Origin: Flavipsychrobacter sp.
GTDB taxonomy: Bacteria; Bacteroidota; Bacteroidia; Chitinophagales; Chitinophagaceae
DNA: 64,000 nucleotides
Assembly (NCBI GenBank): GCA_016787265.1
Contig: JAEUVF010000006.1
Span: forward strand, 1-64,000
Direction of reading: 5' to 3'
The notes under the pieces are model-generated. The model was not told the origin of the DNA. It saw nothing but the letters and a program-made list of their open reading frames with translations, and searched no databases. The translations under genes and the position numbers were made by a program. This document shows positions 52,552-60,201 of this stretch, piece by piece; position 1 is the first letter of the stretch; each line of letters begins with the position of its first letter.

Positions 52552-53922
52552 TTAGTTTACGAGTGAATTGAGTTTACCCTGTGTTTTCAGTACCTGAATT
52601 TCTGCAAGGCGGTAATCAAGCAGGGCGGTTGAATAATTATTTTGTGAGGTGGTAAGTGAGTTTTCAGCATCCAGTAAATCGGTTAATGGCGCCAGTCCCT
52701 GGTCGTAGTTATTGCGGGTATTCGCATACACTTCTTTGGCCAGCTCCACATTTTCCAGTTGGTTATTTAGGGTGGTGATGGCATTCACCAGCTGCGCTTT
52801 TGCATTTTCATACGCCAGGTTCAACGCCCGTTCCTGTTGCTGCAAGTCTTCTTTTATTTTCCTTACCTGGATATCGGCCTGTCTGATTCTGGCCCGGTTC
52901 CCAAATCCGGTAAAGATTGGAATACGCATGGTTACGCCCACATTGGAATAGTCGAACCAGTTCACGTTTTGTGATGGACCTTTGCCGATTGGGAATTTTC
53001 CACCCAGTCCCTGGTAACCATAGTTCCCATTTAAACTAATGGTTGGAAAAGCGGCCGCTTTCACACTTTCTTTCTGGTATTCCAGTAGTTTTTCCTGCGT
53101 TTTCAGCAACTGGTAATCCGTCATGTTTTTAACTTCCGGAGCTTCTGCAATCATTGCAACACTTGGCTGAATGGCTTCCATGCTGGCTGCAGGCACATTG
53201 ATAGTGACGGCGATATCCATACCCATAAAAAACTTCAGGGTATTTTCCTGTATCTGCACCACATTCAATAATTGCTGGCGTTGTGCCTGCAGGTTGGAAA
53301 TACTCACGCGGGTGCGGTCTACATCGATTTTTTTTGCGAGACCGTTTTTGTAGAGGCCATCGATTACTTCCAGCACTTTTCTGGAATTGGATATGGTACT
53401 ATCCACCACAGCCATTTTTTGTCGCTGCACCAATAATTGGTAATAGTTCTGTGCAACCTGTTCAATCACCTGTTCGTCGGTGAGCTTTGCCATTACCTGG
53501 TAATATTCACGGGTGGTTTTGGCAGCTTTAAGCCCTGTGAATACTGATTTGTCAAATATGTTCTGACTTAAAGAAATTACCGCATTGGCATTCCATTTTT
53601 GTCCGAATGGAATCAAAAGGGTAGTACCTGGCTGTCCAGCAAGGTCGCCCGGTACAGCACTTAACTGAAGGATTGGATTGTAAGTGATTCCACCGGTGCC
53701 AGTTATCTGGGGCAGCGCCCTGGACTTTACTTCCTCGATTTGGTACCCGGCATTTTCTTCATCCAGTTTTGCTTTGCGAACATCGTTCTGATGCTTAAGC
53801 GCATACTGTATGGCTTTTGATAAGGTCAGTGATTCCTCCGGATTCTGTGCTTTCATATTCTTGCCCACCAGCAGGAGTGCAAATGCGAGAAAGACGGTTA
53901 ACCGGTTTGTTCTCGTTGTCAT
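52552..53922 (-). CDS. TolC-family outer membrane channel
   Basis: A 456-residue outer membrane efflux protein with a signal peptide ending near MKAQ and two OEP repeats (about 35-235 and 260-450) made of long helices that build the periplasmic tunnel. Typical signs are SLTLSKAIQYALKHQND at the first helix and the closing LLDYRLAEIQVLKTQGKL helix. It is 13 bp downstream of tetR1 and 7 bp upstream of the adaptor, so the three exporter parts are made together. Confidence 0.94.
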   Translation of the reverse strand: MTTRTNRLTVFLAFALLLVGKNMKAQNPEESLTLSKAIQYALKHQNDVRKAKLDEENAGYQIEEVKSRALPQITGTGGITYNPILQLSAVPGDLAGQPGTTLLIPFGQKWNANAVISLSQNIFDKSVFTGLKAAKTTREYYQVMAKLTDEQVIEQVAQNYYQLLVQRQKMAVVDSTISNSRKVLEVIDGLYKNGLAKKIDVDRTRVSISNLQAQRQQLLNVVQIQENTLKFFMGMDIAVTINVPAASMEAIQPSVAMIAEAPEVKNMTDYQLLKTQEKLLEYQKESVKAAAFPTISLNGNYGYQGLGGKFPIGKGPSQNVNWFDYSNVGVTMRIPIFTGFGNRARIRQADIQVRKIKEDLQQQERALNLAYENAKAQLVNAITTLNNQLENVELAKEVYANTRNNYDQGLAPLTDLLDAENSLTTSQNNYSTALLDYRLAEIQVLKTQGKLNSLVN

Positions 53923-53935
53923 AGTTTATGCTGTA

Positions 53936-54568
53936 TTAAATTGTCTGAGTTGATAAAGGAGATTTCCAATCATAACTGGCCAGCATGCCTTCCATTTCGG
54001 GAATCGCAGCGGGGGCAATAATGCCATAGAGGAAGAGATATACCGCCTGGCGAAATACTTCGTCTTTGGAGTAATCATTAACTAACTGTGCCGCATATTC
54101 GAAGTCTTTCTGCAGGTGCTGCTGCCAGATGCTCATCACAAGGGCCGGATGCAGGCTGCTTCGGAACACCCCTTCCTGAATACCGTCTTGCAGTAATTGC
54201 TGAATCCGGCTGTTCAGGCTCTGTTCCAGTTTGAGGTTGAGTTCGATGTATTGAACAGGGTAGTGGCGGCGCAGGTCCAGGAAGAAATCAGGACTTACCT
54301 TCTTACAAAAACCTACCACATTGGAAATGAGTCCCAATAGTTTTTTCAGGTTGCTGATACCTGGATCATCCCAGGGTTGCAAGGATTCCTCGTATTCCTC
54401 AGCAACCCGCTTGCAGACCTGGTCTACCAGTTCCTGCCGGCTGGGATAAAAGCGGTAAAGTGTCTTTTTGGAGATCCCCATTTGTGTGGAGAGGTCGTCC
54501 ATGGTATACCGGCTGATACTTTGGGTTGTAAACACCTGGTGTACCGAATCCAGAATTTGTTGCTCCAT
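53936..54568 (-). CDS. TetR-family regulator of the RND operon (tetR1)
   Basis: A 210-residue TetR/AcrR-type regulator. The N-terminal helix-turn-helix (about 20-48) contains MDDLSTQMGISKKTLYRFYPSR; the C-terminal ligand domain is variable. As the first gene of the efflux operon it likely represses the operon and is released by an efflux substrate. GTCGAA-type half-sites flank its -7 box in the leader. The sequence does not show the ligand. Confidence 0.9.
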   Translation of the reverse strand: MEQQILDSVHQVFTTQSISRYTMDDLSTQMGISKKTLYRFYPSRQELVDQVCKRVAEEYEESLQPWDDPGISNLKKLLGLISNVVGFCKKVSPDFFLDLRRHYPVQYIELNLKLEQSLNSRIQQLLQDGIQEGVFRSSLHPALVMSIWQQHLQKDFEYAAQLVNDYSKDEVFRQAVYLFLYGIIAPAAIPEMEGMLASYDWKSPLSTQTI

Positions 54569-54571
54569 GAA

Positions 54572-54640
54572 TTTTCGACTATTTTGTTTGAGGGGTCAAA
54601 ATTAGTGCGAATATTCGACCGAAACGATTAAATGGTCGAA
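54572..54640. promoter_or_regulatory. GTCGAA-type sites at the tetR1 promoter
   Basis: TTCGACC (54614-54620) and GGTCGAA (54634-54640) form an inverted repeat with a 13-bp spacer just upstream of the tetR1 -7 box, and a further TTTTCGAC lies downstream at 54572-54579. Together they bracket the promoter. The related sequence GATCGAAAATCGAC stands at the tetR2 promoter. Confidence 0.55.
54597..54604 (-). promoter_or_regulatory. -7 box of the tetR1/RND operon
   Basis: The minus strand reads TAATTTTG (TAnnTTTG), 29-36 bases upstream of the tetR1 ATG. A TTTC rather than TTTG stands near the expected -33 position. Confidence 0.55.
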
Positions 54641-54817
54641 AATCTTGTTAAGGAGTTGTGAAAGAAGGAAAAAGGTTCCCGTTATAAATTGGAGAAAAAA
54701 ACTACCAAAACAAGGAATCCTAATTGAAAATCAATAAGAAACAGAAAATACAGCAGAAACTTCCTTCTTTCCTATCGTGTTCTGCTTTGGATAAACCGGG
54801 AGGGTATAAGTTTTTTG

Positions 54818-54844
54818 TAGATTTGTAATAGATCGAAAATCGAC
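54818..54844 (+). promoter_or_regulatory. promoter and operator of tetR2
   Basis: TAGATTTG (54818-54825) matches the -7 consensus. It is followed five bases later by GATCGAAAATCGAC (54831-54844), two TCGA half-sites covering the expected transcription start, just before the ATG at 54850. This fits autorepression. The rest of the 281-bp intergenic region (54641-54817) is A+T-rich and shows nothing else. Confidence 0.55.
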
Positions 54845-54849
54845 TCAAA

Positions 54850-55458
54850 ATGTCAAATGGTCAAACAAATAGTACGGAATTGGATCCAATACGAAAAGAT
54901 ATCCTGCATGGAGCAAGGGAGCTGTTCATTCATTTCGGATTCAAAAAAACAACCATGGAAGACATTGCCAAAAAGATCGGCAAATCCAAAAGTTCCCTTT
55001 ACTATTATTTCAAAACCAAGGAAGATATTTTCGAGGCAATGGCCCTGGAGGATATGGAACTGCAGCATCAGAATGCCGTTTCCAGTATGAACCAGTATAT
55101 AACGGTGCAGGATCGGTTTCGCTCTTTTGTGGTTTCCCTCTTGCGCCATTTAATTGATAACAACCAGCAATATTCCGTTTTCAAAGCCGAAGTGATGGAA
55201 AATCCTTTCCTGATTGTAAATATCACTGAAAAGCGCAATGCCTATATGGAAAGTTTTCTAAAAGACCTCGTTCTTTATGGTATCCGCAGAGGAGAGATTC
55301 GTGAGCTGACGCATGAAGAAATTGACATCTGGGCCAAAGCCATCAATGTTTCCTTAAAGGGTATTGGTTCGAGGCTTTTTCTCGGCAATGATCAGGAACT
55401 CTTCAAAGACCACCTGGGATTTATTGCGGATTCCTTGTTTACAGGAATTACTGTGTGA
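54850..55458 (+). CDS. TetR-family regulator (tetR2)
   Basis: A 202-residue TetR/AcrR-type regulator with a helix-turn-helix (about 30-60) containing MEDIAKKIGKSKSSLYYYFKTKEDIF and a helical ligand domain. It is divergent from tetR1 and shares TCGA-type half-sites with it, so cross-regulation of the efflux operon is plausible. It is alone on its strand and ends one base before the stop codon of the convergent unknown gene. Similarity to tetR1 is limited to the DNA-binding part. Confidence 0.9.
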   Translation: MSNGQTNSTELDPIRKDILHGARELFIHFGFKKTTMEDIAKKIGKSKSSLYYYFKTKEDIFEAMALEDMELQHQNAVSSMNQYITVQDRFRSFVVSLLRHLIDNNQQYSVFKAEVMENPFLIVNITEKRNAYMESFLKDLVLYGIRRGEIRELTHEEIDIWAKAINVSLKGIGSRLFLGNDQELFKDHLGFIADSLFTGITV

Positions 55459-56313
55459 TTAATTCCTAACGCGCTCCCGTACCCGAAACCTGACCGCTGC
55501 ATTTTTTTTGTCTGAAGCAGATAAGCGCACTTCATACTTATCGCGCCCTGAACTTACTGTCATCAACGCCGTATTAGGAGGAATGCTACCTAAATTATCT
55601 GCGTACATGATGAGTTCATACACTTCTCCCGCAACCGCTTTCACATTTACGCTCAGGGCCTGGTTGGTGAGTCGCTGCTGATACAGCAACAACCGGTCAT
55701 TCAGAAAAATCGTTACCGTATCATTGTCAATTTCCGCATTGTCGTAGAGGTCAATTTTAATCGTCGGACTATCCAGCACCAGTGTCTGCACCAATTCCGT
55801 TGTACGCTGCTTAACTTTCAGCAGGCTTTGCTGGTTCACGAGTTGGGAAGAATCGGTTAGGGAGGTCGGGAAATCAGGCTGGAACTCTTTGAATAATGTT
55901 ATTTTACCAGCCGGACAAGGTCTCTTGCTTTCCGCTTCGACTCCTGTCCAGCTTCCTGATAAAGCATCCCTGGTCTGCTCTTTTGTATAGACCAGTTCAT
56001 AGGTCTTCGTGCATACTACACAATCATAGGGTATCTGAACTTCCATCAGCTGATCTTCTTTAAGGATCATTTTTTTATCGGTTGCATTATAGGTTCCTTT
56101 AAAATGATGTTTTACAAAACGGGTTTTGTCATAGTAATCAAACGCATATCCCTCGACGTTTGTTCCGCTGCTGATTAACTGGATTTCCAGTTTATAAACA
56201 GGAAAACAGCCGCCAGGTTCCTGGGTAAGCGAGCCTCTCCATATCCCGTTCAGATCCTGGGCACTGGTTGCCAAATGAAGCAGCATCCCAACCACTATGA
56301 ACAACGCTCTCAT
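55459..56313 (-). CDS. exported protein of unknown function, tandem paralog B
   Basis: A 284-residue protein with a signal peptide ending near TSAQ. The N-terminal half (about 20-140) starts with DLNGIWRGSL and is beta-rich, resembling a lipocalin-like small-molecule or lipid-binding domain; it contains a Cys pair CVVC. The C-terminal half (about 180-284) carries a conserved strand pattern (LYDNAEIDNDTVTIFLND, IPPNTALMTV) shared with the upstream neighbour. Its start overlaps that gene's stop by four bases. No family is recognised. The pair share architecture, so they arose by duplication and may form a complex. Confidence 0.8.
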   Translation of the reverse strand: MRALFIVVGMLLHLATSAQDLNGIWRGSLTQEPGGCFPVYKLEIQLISSGTNVEGYAFDYYDKTRFVKHHFKGTYNATDKKMILKEDQLMEVQIPYDCVVCTKTYELVYTKEQTRDALSGSWTGVEAESKRPCPAGKITLFKEFQPDFPTSLTDSSQLVNQQSLLKVKQRTTELVQTLVLDSPTIKIDLYDNAEIDNDTVTIFLNDRLLLYQQRLTNQALSVNVKAVAGEVYELIMYADNLGSIPPNTALMTVSSGRDKYEVRLSASDKKNAAVRFRVRERVRN

Positions 56314-57368
56314 TCGCGCTGCAATTTAAACACCACCATGGCATTCTTCTGTTCAGTGGAGGTAATACGCACTTCATACTGTTTGCTACCGGCTTTTACA
56401 ATCATCAGTGATGTATTGGGTGGAATCTCACCCAGGTTTTCAGCTACCATTACCAGTTCCACATAATCATTCTCCTGTTCGAGGTCTATTTCCACTACAA
56501 TGGGAGAGAGGGATAACATTTTACGCGATACTACCTGGCGGTTATTCAGGTACACGGATACCGTATCCTTATCTATGGTGCCATTGTCGTACAGGCTGAT
56601 GGAGATTTTCCGGGTATTTACAGTAAAGGTTTTCACTATTTCATTTGCCCGCTCCTTAAGCACCGGAGGCACCACCACAGGAGCTACCGGCTTCCTGATT
56701 TCTTCCTGCGGCAATGGAGCAGGCAAAGGTTCTGGCGTTTTTTCTTTTTCAACCGGCGGTGTTGGTTTTACCGGTGGCTTTACCGGTTTAACAGGCTGGG
56801 TTGGCTGCTTTTGAGCTGGTGGCCTGGATGGTGGCGCTTCATTAACCCGAATATTTTCTTCTCCCTTCGGCTTTTTTTGACGTTCTGCAAGGAAAGGTTC
56901 CAGGTAAAAATCAGAGGTGGGCACTTTTCTCAGGAATACCGTGCCTCGCCCACAATCGGATGAGTCGCGGGTATTCATACTCACATAGGTCCCTTCCAGG
57001 AATTCTTCATTTCCATTACGGGTATACTGCAGGAAACAGGTCATGATACAGGCATCATTTCCCTGCCGCATCCGGACATCCACAATCTTCAACTCCTCCA
57101 GGTAAACTTTTTTCGTACCGGTATGAATGGAACCTTTTGCATCGGCCTTTCCATAAAACTCGGTGGTTTTATAGGAATAGGTTACCCCCTTGAAGTTTTT
57201 GCCCTCTTGCAATAACTGAACTTCAAACCGATACCGGTCTTCCAGGTTTAGCATTTGTAAGGAGCGGTTATTCTGCCGGAAATGTCCCCGCCAGACGCCG
57301 CTGATATCCTGTGCACTTCCAACCTGAGCTGTAATCACCCAAACCAAGAACGTAAAAATCAATCTCAT
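56310..57368 (-). CDS. exported protein of unknown function, tandem paralog A
   Basis: A 352-residue protein with a signal peptide ending near GSAQ. The N-terminal domain starts DISGVWRGHF and the C-terminal domain has LYDNGTIDKDTVSVYLNN and IPPNTSLMIV, both paired with the downstream paralog. Between them lies a proline- and lysine-rich linker (about 165-235, with repeats such as KPVKPPVKPTPP) that the paralog lacks; such linkers are often used to span the periplasm or cell wall. It is the first gene of the pair, and its stop overlaps the next ATG. Function is unknown. Confidence 0.8.
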   Translation of the reverse strand: MRLIFTFLVWVITAQVGSAQDISGVWRGHFRQNNRSLQMLNLEDRYRFEVQLLQEGKNFKGVTYSYKTTEFYGKADAKGSIHTGTKKVYLEELKIVDVRMRQGNDACIMTCFLQYTRNGNEEFLEGTYVSMNTRDSSDCGRGTVFLRKVPTSDFYLEPFLAERQKKPKGEENIRVNEAPPSRPPAQKQPTQPVKPVKPPVKPTPPVEKEKTPEPLPAPLPQEEIRKPVAPVVVPPVLKERANEIVKTFTVNTRKISISLYDNGTIDKDTVSVYLNNRQVVSRKMLSLSPIVVEIDLEQENDYVELVMVAENLGEIPPNTSLMIVKAGSKQYEVRITSTEQKNAMVVFKLQRE

Positions 57369-57450
57369 GAATTCCTGTTAGTTGTTCAATTTAAGAAAAA
57401 AGGGTCCTCAATTATATACCACTCAACCAGTTAATCTGGCAATAGTTCGT

Positions 57451-57458
57451 TAATTTTG
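57451..57458 (+). promoter_or_regulatory. -7 box of thrS
   Basis: TAATTTTG matches TAnnTTTG. Transcription would start near 57464, and the leader of about 48 nt contains a stem ACTCC / GGAGT (57460-57464 with 57481-57485) upstream of the ATG at 57512. A leader role in translational control is possible but not shown. Confidence 0.5.
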
Positions 57459-57511
57459 CACTCCTTTCAACTCGTTCGTAGGAGTTGCAAAGTTAAAACT
57501 CTGTATTACCA

Positions 57512-59449
57512 ATGATCAAAATTCATTTTCCGGATGGAGCCCAGCGCGAATATGCACCCGGTACTTCTTCTCTTGACATCGCCAAATCCATAAGGGAAGG
57601 ACTGGCACGTAAAATTCTGGCTGCCAGCGTTAACGGACAGGTTTGGGACCTGAATCGACCCATTTATCAGGATGCCAGCATTAAATTTCTTTCCTGGGAT
57701 GAAAAAGATGCGAAAAGCACTTTCTGGCACTCTACCGCTCACCTGATGGCAGAAGCAATTGAGGATCGGTTTCCCGGAGTAAAATTTTGGGTGGGGCCTC
57801 CGGTTGACAATGGATTTTACTATGATATTGATTTAGGAGGCAGGCCGCTTCACGAAGAAGATCTGAAGGCTATTGAGACAAAGATGAAAGAACTGGCCAA
57901 ACAGAACAACCCCTTTATCCGTAAGGAAATTTCCAAGGCCGATGCGATCTCTTATTTCGAAGAGAAAGGAGATGAATACAAGCTTGACCTATTGCAAAAT
58001 CTACCGGACGGTGAGATTACATTCTATACCCAGGGAGCATTCACTGATCTCTGCCGTGGACCTCATATTCCGCATACAGGATTGATCAAAGCGGTTAAAC
58101 TTACCAATATTGCGGGTGCTTACTGGAAAGGAGACGAGAAAAACAAAATGCTCACCCGCGTTTACGGCGTAAGTTTTCCCAGCCAGAAAGAGCTTGATGA
58201 ATACCTCATTCTTCTGGAAGAGGCTAAGAAACGCGATCACCGCAAACTTGGAAAGGAACTCGGAATCTATACAATGGATGATGATGTGGGCCAGGGTCTG
58301 ATCATGTGGATGCCTAATGGTACTATCATCATTGAAGAACTCGAAAAGCTTGCCAAAGAAACAGAGGAAGCTGCTGGCTACCATCGTGTTGTAACCCCGC
58401 ATATCGCTAAGGAAAGTATGTATCTAACCAGTGGTCATCTTCCTTATTATGCAGACAGCATGTATCCGCCCATGGAACTGGAAGGAGAGAAGTATTATCT
58501 GCGTGCGATGAACTGTCCGCATCACCATAAGATTTTTGCGGCGGAGCCAAAGAGTTATCGCGACTTACCCTATCGTATAGCCGAATATGGAACTGTTTAC
58601 CGGTATGAGCAGAGTGGGGAATTATTCGGACTGATGCGAGTGCGTTGTCTTCACATGAATGATGCGCATATCTATTGTACCAAGGATCAGTTCGAGTCAG
58701 AATTTCGTGCGGTGAATGAAATGTACCTGAAGTATTTTAGAATTTTTGGAATCGATAAATATGTAATGCGACTCAGTTTGCATTCTCCTGAAAAGCTGGG
58801 TAAGAAATATGTAAACGAACCTGAACTCTGGAAAGAGACCGAAACAATGGTTCGGCAGGTGCTCATTGAATCCGGAATTCCCTTTGTGGAAGTGCAGGAT
58901 GAAGCGGCTTTTTACGGTCCCAAAATTGATGTGCAGATTTATAGCGTAATCGGTCGTGAGTTCACCCTTGCTACCAACCAGGTGGATTTTTCACAAGGCA
59001 GGTCCTTCAAGCTGAGTTATACTACTGCTGACAACAATCATGATACTCCATTGATTATTCACCGCGCTCCATTGGGTACTCATGAACGCTTTATTGGTTT
59101 TCTACTGGAGCATTATGCAGGGAAATTGCCCTTGTGGCTGAGTCCCCAGCAGGTTAAGATTTTGCCAATCAGTGACAAGTTCATGGATTTTGCCCAACTG
59201 GTTAAAAATCAATTAAAAGCAGCGGGCGTTCGGGTATCTATTGATGACCGGAATGAAAAAATCGGAAAAAAGATCCGCGACACTGAACTTCAAAGGGTAC
59301 CTTACATGTTAGTTGTAGGAGAGAAAGAAGTGAATGAAGGAAGGGTTTCGATTCGCCGCCAGGGCAAAGGAGACGCAGGTAATATGGGTATTGAGGAATT
59401 CATATCCGTTATTACACGGGAAATTAAGGAACGCAGTAGCGGAGATTAA
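57512..59449 (+). CDS. thrS: threonyl-tRNA synthetase
   Basis: Charges tRNA-Thr with threonine in the cytoplasm. The 645 residues include a TGS domain (1-62), the editing domain (about 65-225, with HSTAHLMAEAI), the class II catalytic core (about 245-535) and the anticodon-binding domain (about 540-645). Zinc is held by Cys335 in MNCPHHH and later histidines; motif 2 YRYEQSGELFGLMRVR and motif 3 APLGTHERFIGFLLEH are complete. It is followed after 47 bp by infC. Confidence 0.98.
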   Translation: MIKIHFPDGAQREYAPGTSSLDIAKSIREGLARKILAASVNGQVWDLNRPIYQDASIKFLSWDEKDAKSTFWHSTAHLMAEAIEDRFPGVKFWVGPPVDNGFYYDIDLGGRPLHEEDLKAIETKMKELAKQNNPFIRKEISKADAISYFEEKGDEYKLDLLQNLPDGEITFYTQGAFTDLCRGPHIPHTGLIKAVKLTNIAGAYWKGDEKNKMLTRVYGVSFPSQKELDEYLILLEEAKKRDHRKLGKELGIYTMDDDVGQGLIMWMPNGTIIIEELEKLAKETEEAAGYHRVVTPHIAKESMYLTSGHLPYYADSMYPPMELEGEKYYLRAMNCPHHHKIFAAEPKSYRDLPYRIAEYGTVYRYEQSGELFGLMRVRCLHMNDAHIYCTKDQFESEFRAVNEMYLKYFRIFGIDKYVMRLSLHSPEKLGKKYVNEPELWKETETMVRQVLIESGIPFVEVQDEAAFYGPKIDVQIYSVIGREFTLATNQVDFSQGRSFKLSYTTADNNHDTPLIIHRAPLGTHERFIGFLLEHYAGKLPLWLSPQQVKILPISDKFMDFAQLVKNQLKAAGVRVSIDDRNEKIGKKIRDTELQRVPYMLVVGEKEVNEGRVSIRRQGKGDAGNMGIEEFISVITREIKERSSGD

Positions 59450-59496
59450 AAAATGATATAATTTCGGGACGTAAATTGTTTAACCAAATAAAGTAA

Positions 59497-60087
59497 ATGG
59501 CATTTCCACCCAGGCCTCCCAGAGGGGCTTTTAATCCCAGGTTCAAAAAAGAACAGCAGCAGGAACACAGAACCAACCAGATGATTCGTGTACCACAGGT
59601 CCGACTGGTTGGGGATAATGTTGAAGTAGGTATTTATTCTATTCAGGAGGCGCAGCGTATTGCCCAGGATCAGGGACTTGATCTGGTGGAGATTTCCCCC
59701 CAGGCAGATCCTCCGGTTTGTAAGATCATTGACTATAATAAATTCCTGTACGAGAAGAAGAAGAAGGAAAAGGAAATGAAGGCGAAAGCCAAACAAAGTG
59801 AAGTAAAGGAGATCCGTTTTACACCCAATACGGATGATCATGACTTCAATTTCAAGGCAAAACACGCAGAAGAATTCCTCAAAGAAGGTAATAAGGTGAA
59901 AGCCTATGTGCAATTCCGGGGTAGAGCAATCCAGTTTAAAGACCGTGGTGAATTGTTGCTCCTGAAGTTTGCAGAGAGGCTATCTGAATTCGGTGTGCTG
60001 GAAGGAATGCCCAAGATGGAAGGTAAGCGTATGCTCGCTATCTGGGCTCCCAAAAGTCAGAAAAAGAAAAAAGAAGGCGGAGAATAA
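59497..60087 (+). CDS. infC: translation initiation factor IF-3
   Basis: Binds the 30S subunit and checks the start codon-anticodon pair. The 196 residues comprise an N-terminal extension (1-30), the N-domain with VRLVGDNVEVGIYS, a Lys-rich linker helix (about 85-105) and the C-domain (about 110-190) with IRFTPNTDDHDFNFKAKHA. The start is an ATG, not the AUU of E. coli infC. A hairpin follows 19 bases after the stop, and no rpmI or rplT follow it, unlike the common infC-rpmI-rplT order. Confidence 0.97.
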   Translation: MAFPPRPPRGAFNPRFKKEQQQEHRTNQMIRVPQVRLVGDNVEVGIYSIQEAQRIAQDQGLDLVEISPQADPPVCKIIDYNKFLYEKKKKEKEMKAKAKQSEVKEIRFTPNTDDHDFNFKAKHAEEFLKEGNKVKAYVQFRGRAIQFKDRGELLLLKFAERLSEFGVLEGMPKMEGKRMLAIWAPKSQKKKKEGGE

Positions 60088-60106
60088 TAACCACCCAATT
60101 AATTAC

Positions 60107-60130
60107 AACAGCCCGCAATTGCGGGCTGTT
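60107..60130 (+). terminator. hairpin after infC
   Basis: A perfect 10-bp inverted repeat AACAGCCCGC / GCGGGCTGTT with loop AATT. It lacks a T-run on the 3' side, so it may end transcription only in part. Confidence 0.55.
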
Positions 60131-60201
60131 GGCGTAAAAATCCTTCTCCATACATACGAAAATGGTGATTTAGGGGTTATATTTAAGAAGATATCTTTTT
60201 T

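Noticed and set aside
59446..59913. Antisense open frame of 155 codons opposite infC
   Set aside because: Its Phe/Leu-rich product mirrors the Lys/Glu-rich linker of IF-3 and is not evidence for a membrane protein.
60088..60201. Possible rpmI (L35) gene after infC
   Set aside because: The gap is 114 bp, too short for an intact L35 gene, and contains a hairpin; no Lys-rich L35-like frame is seen.
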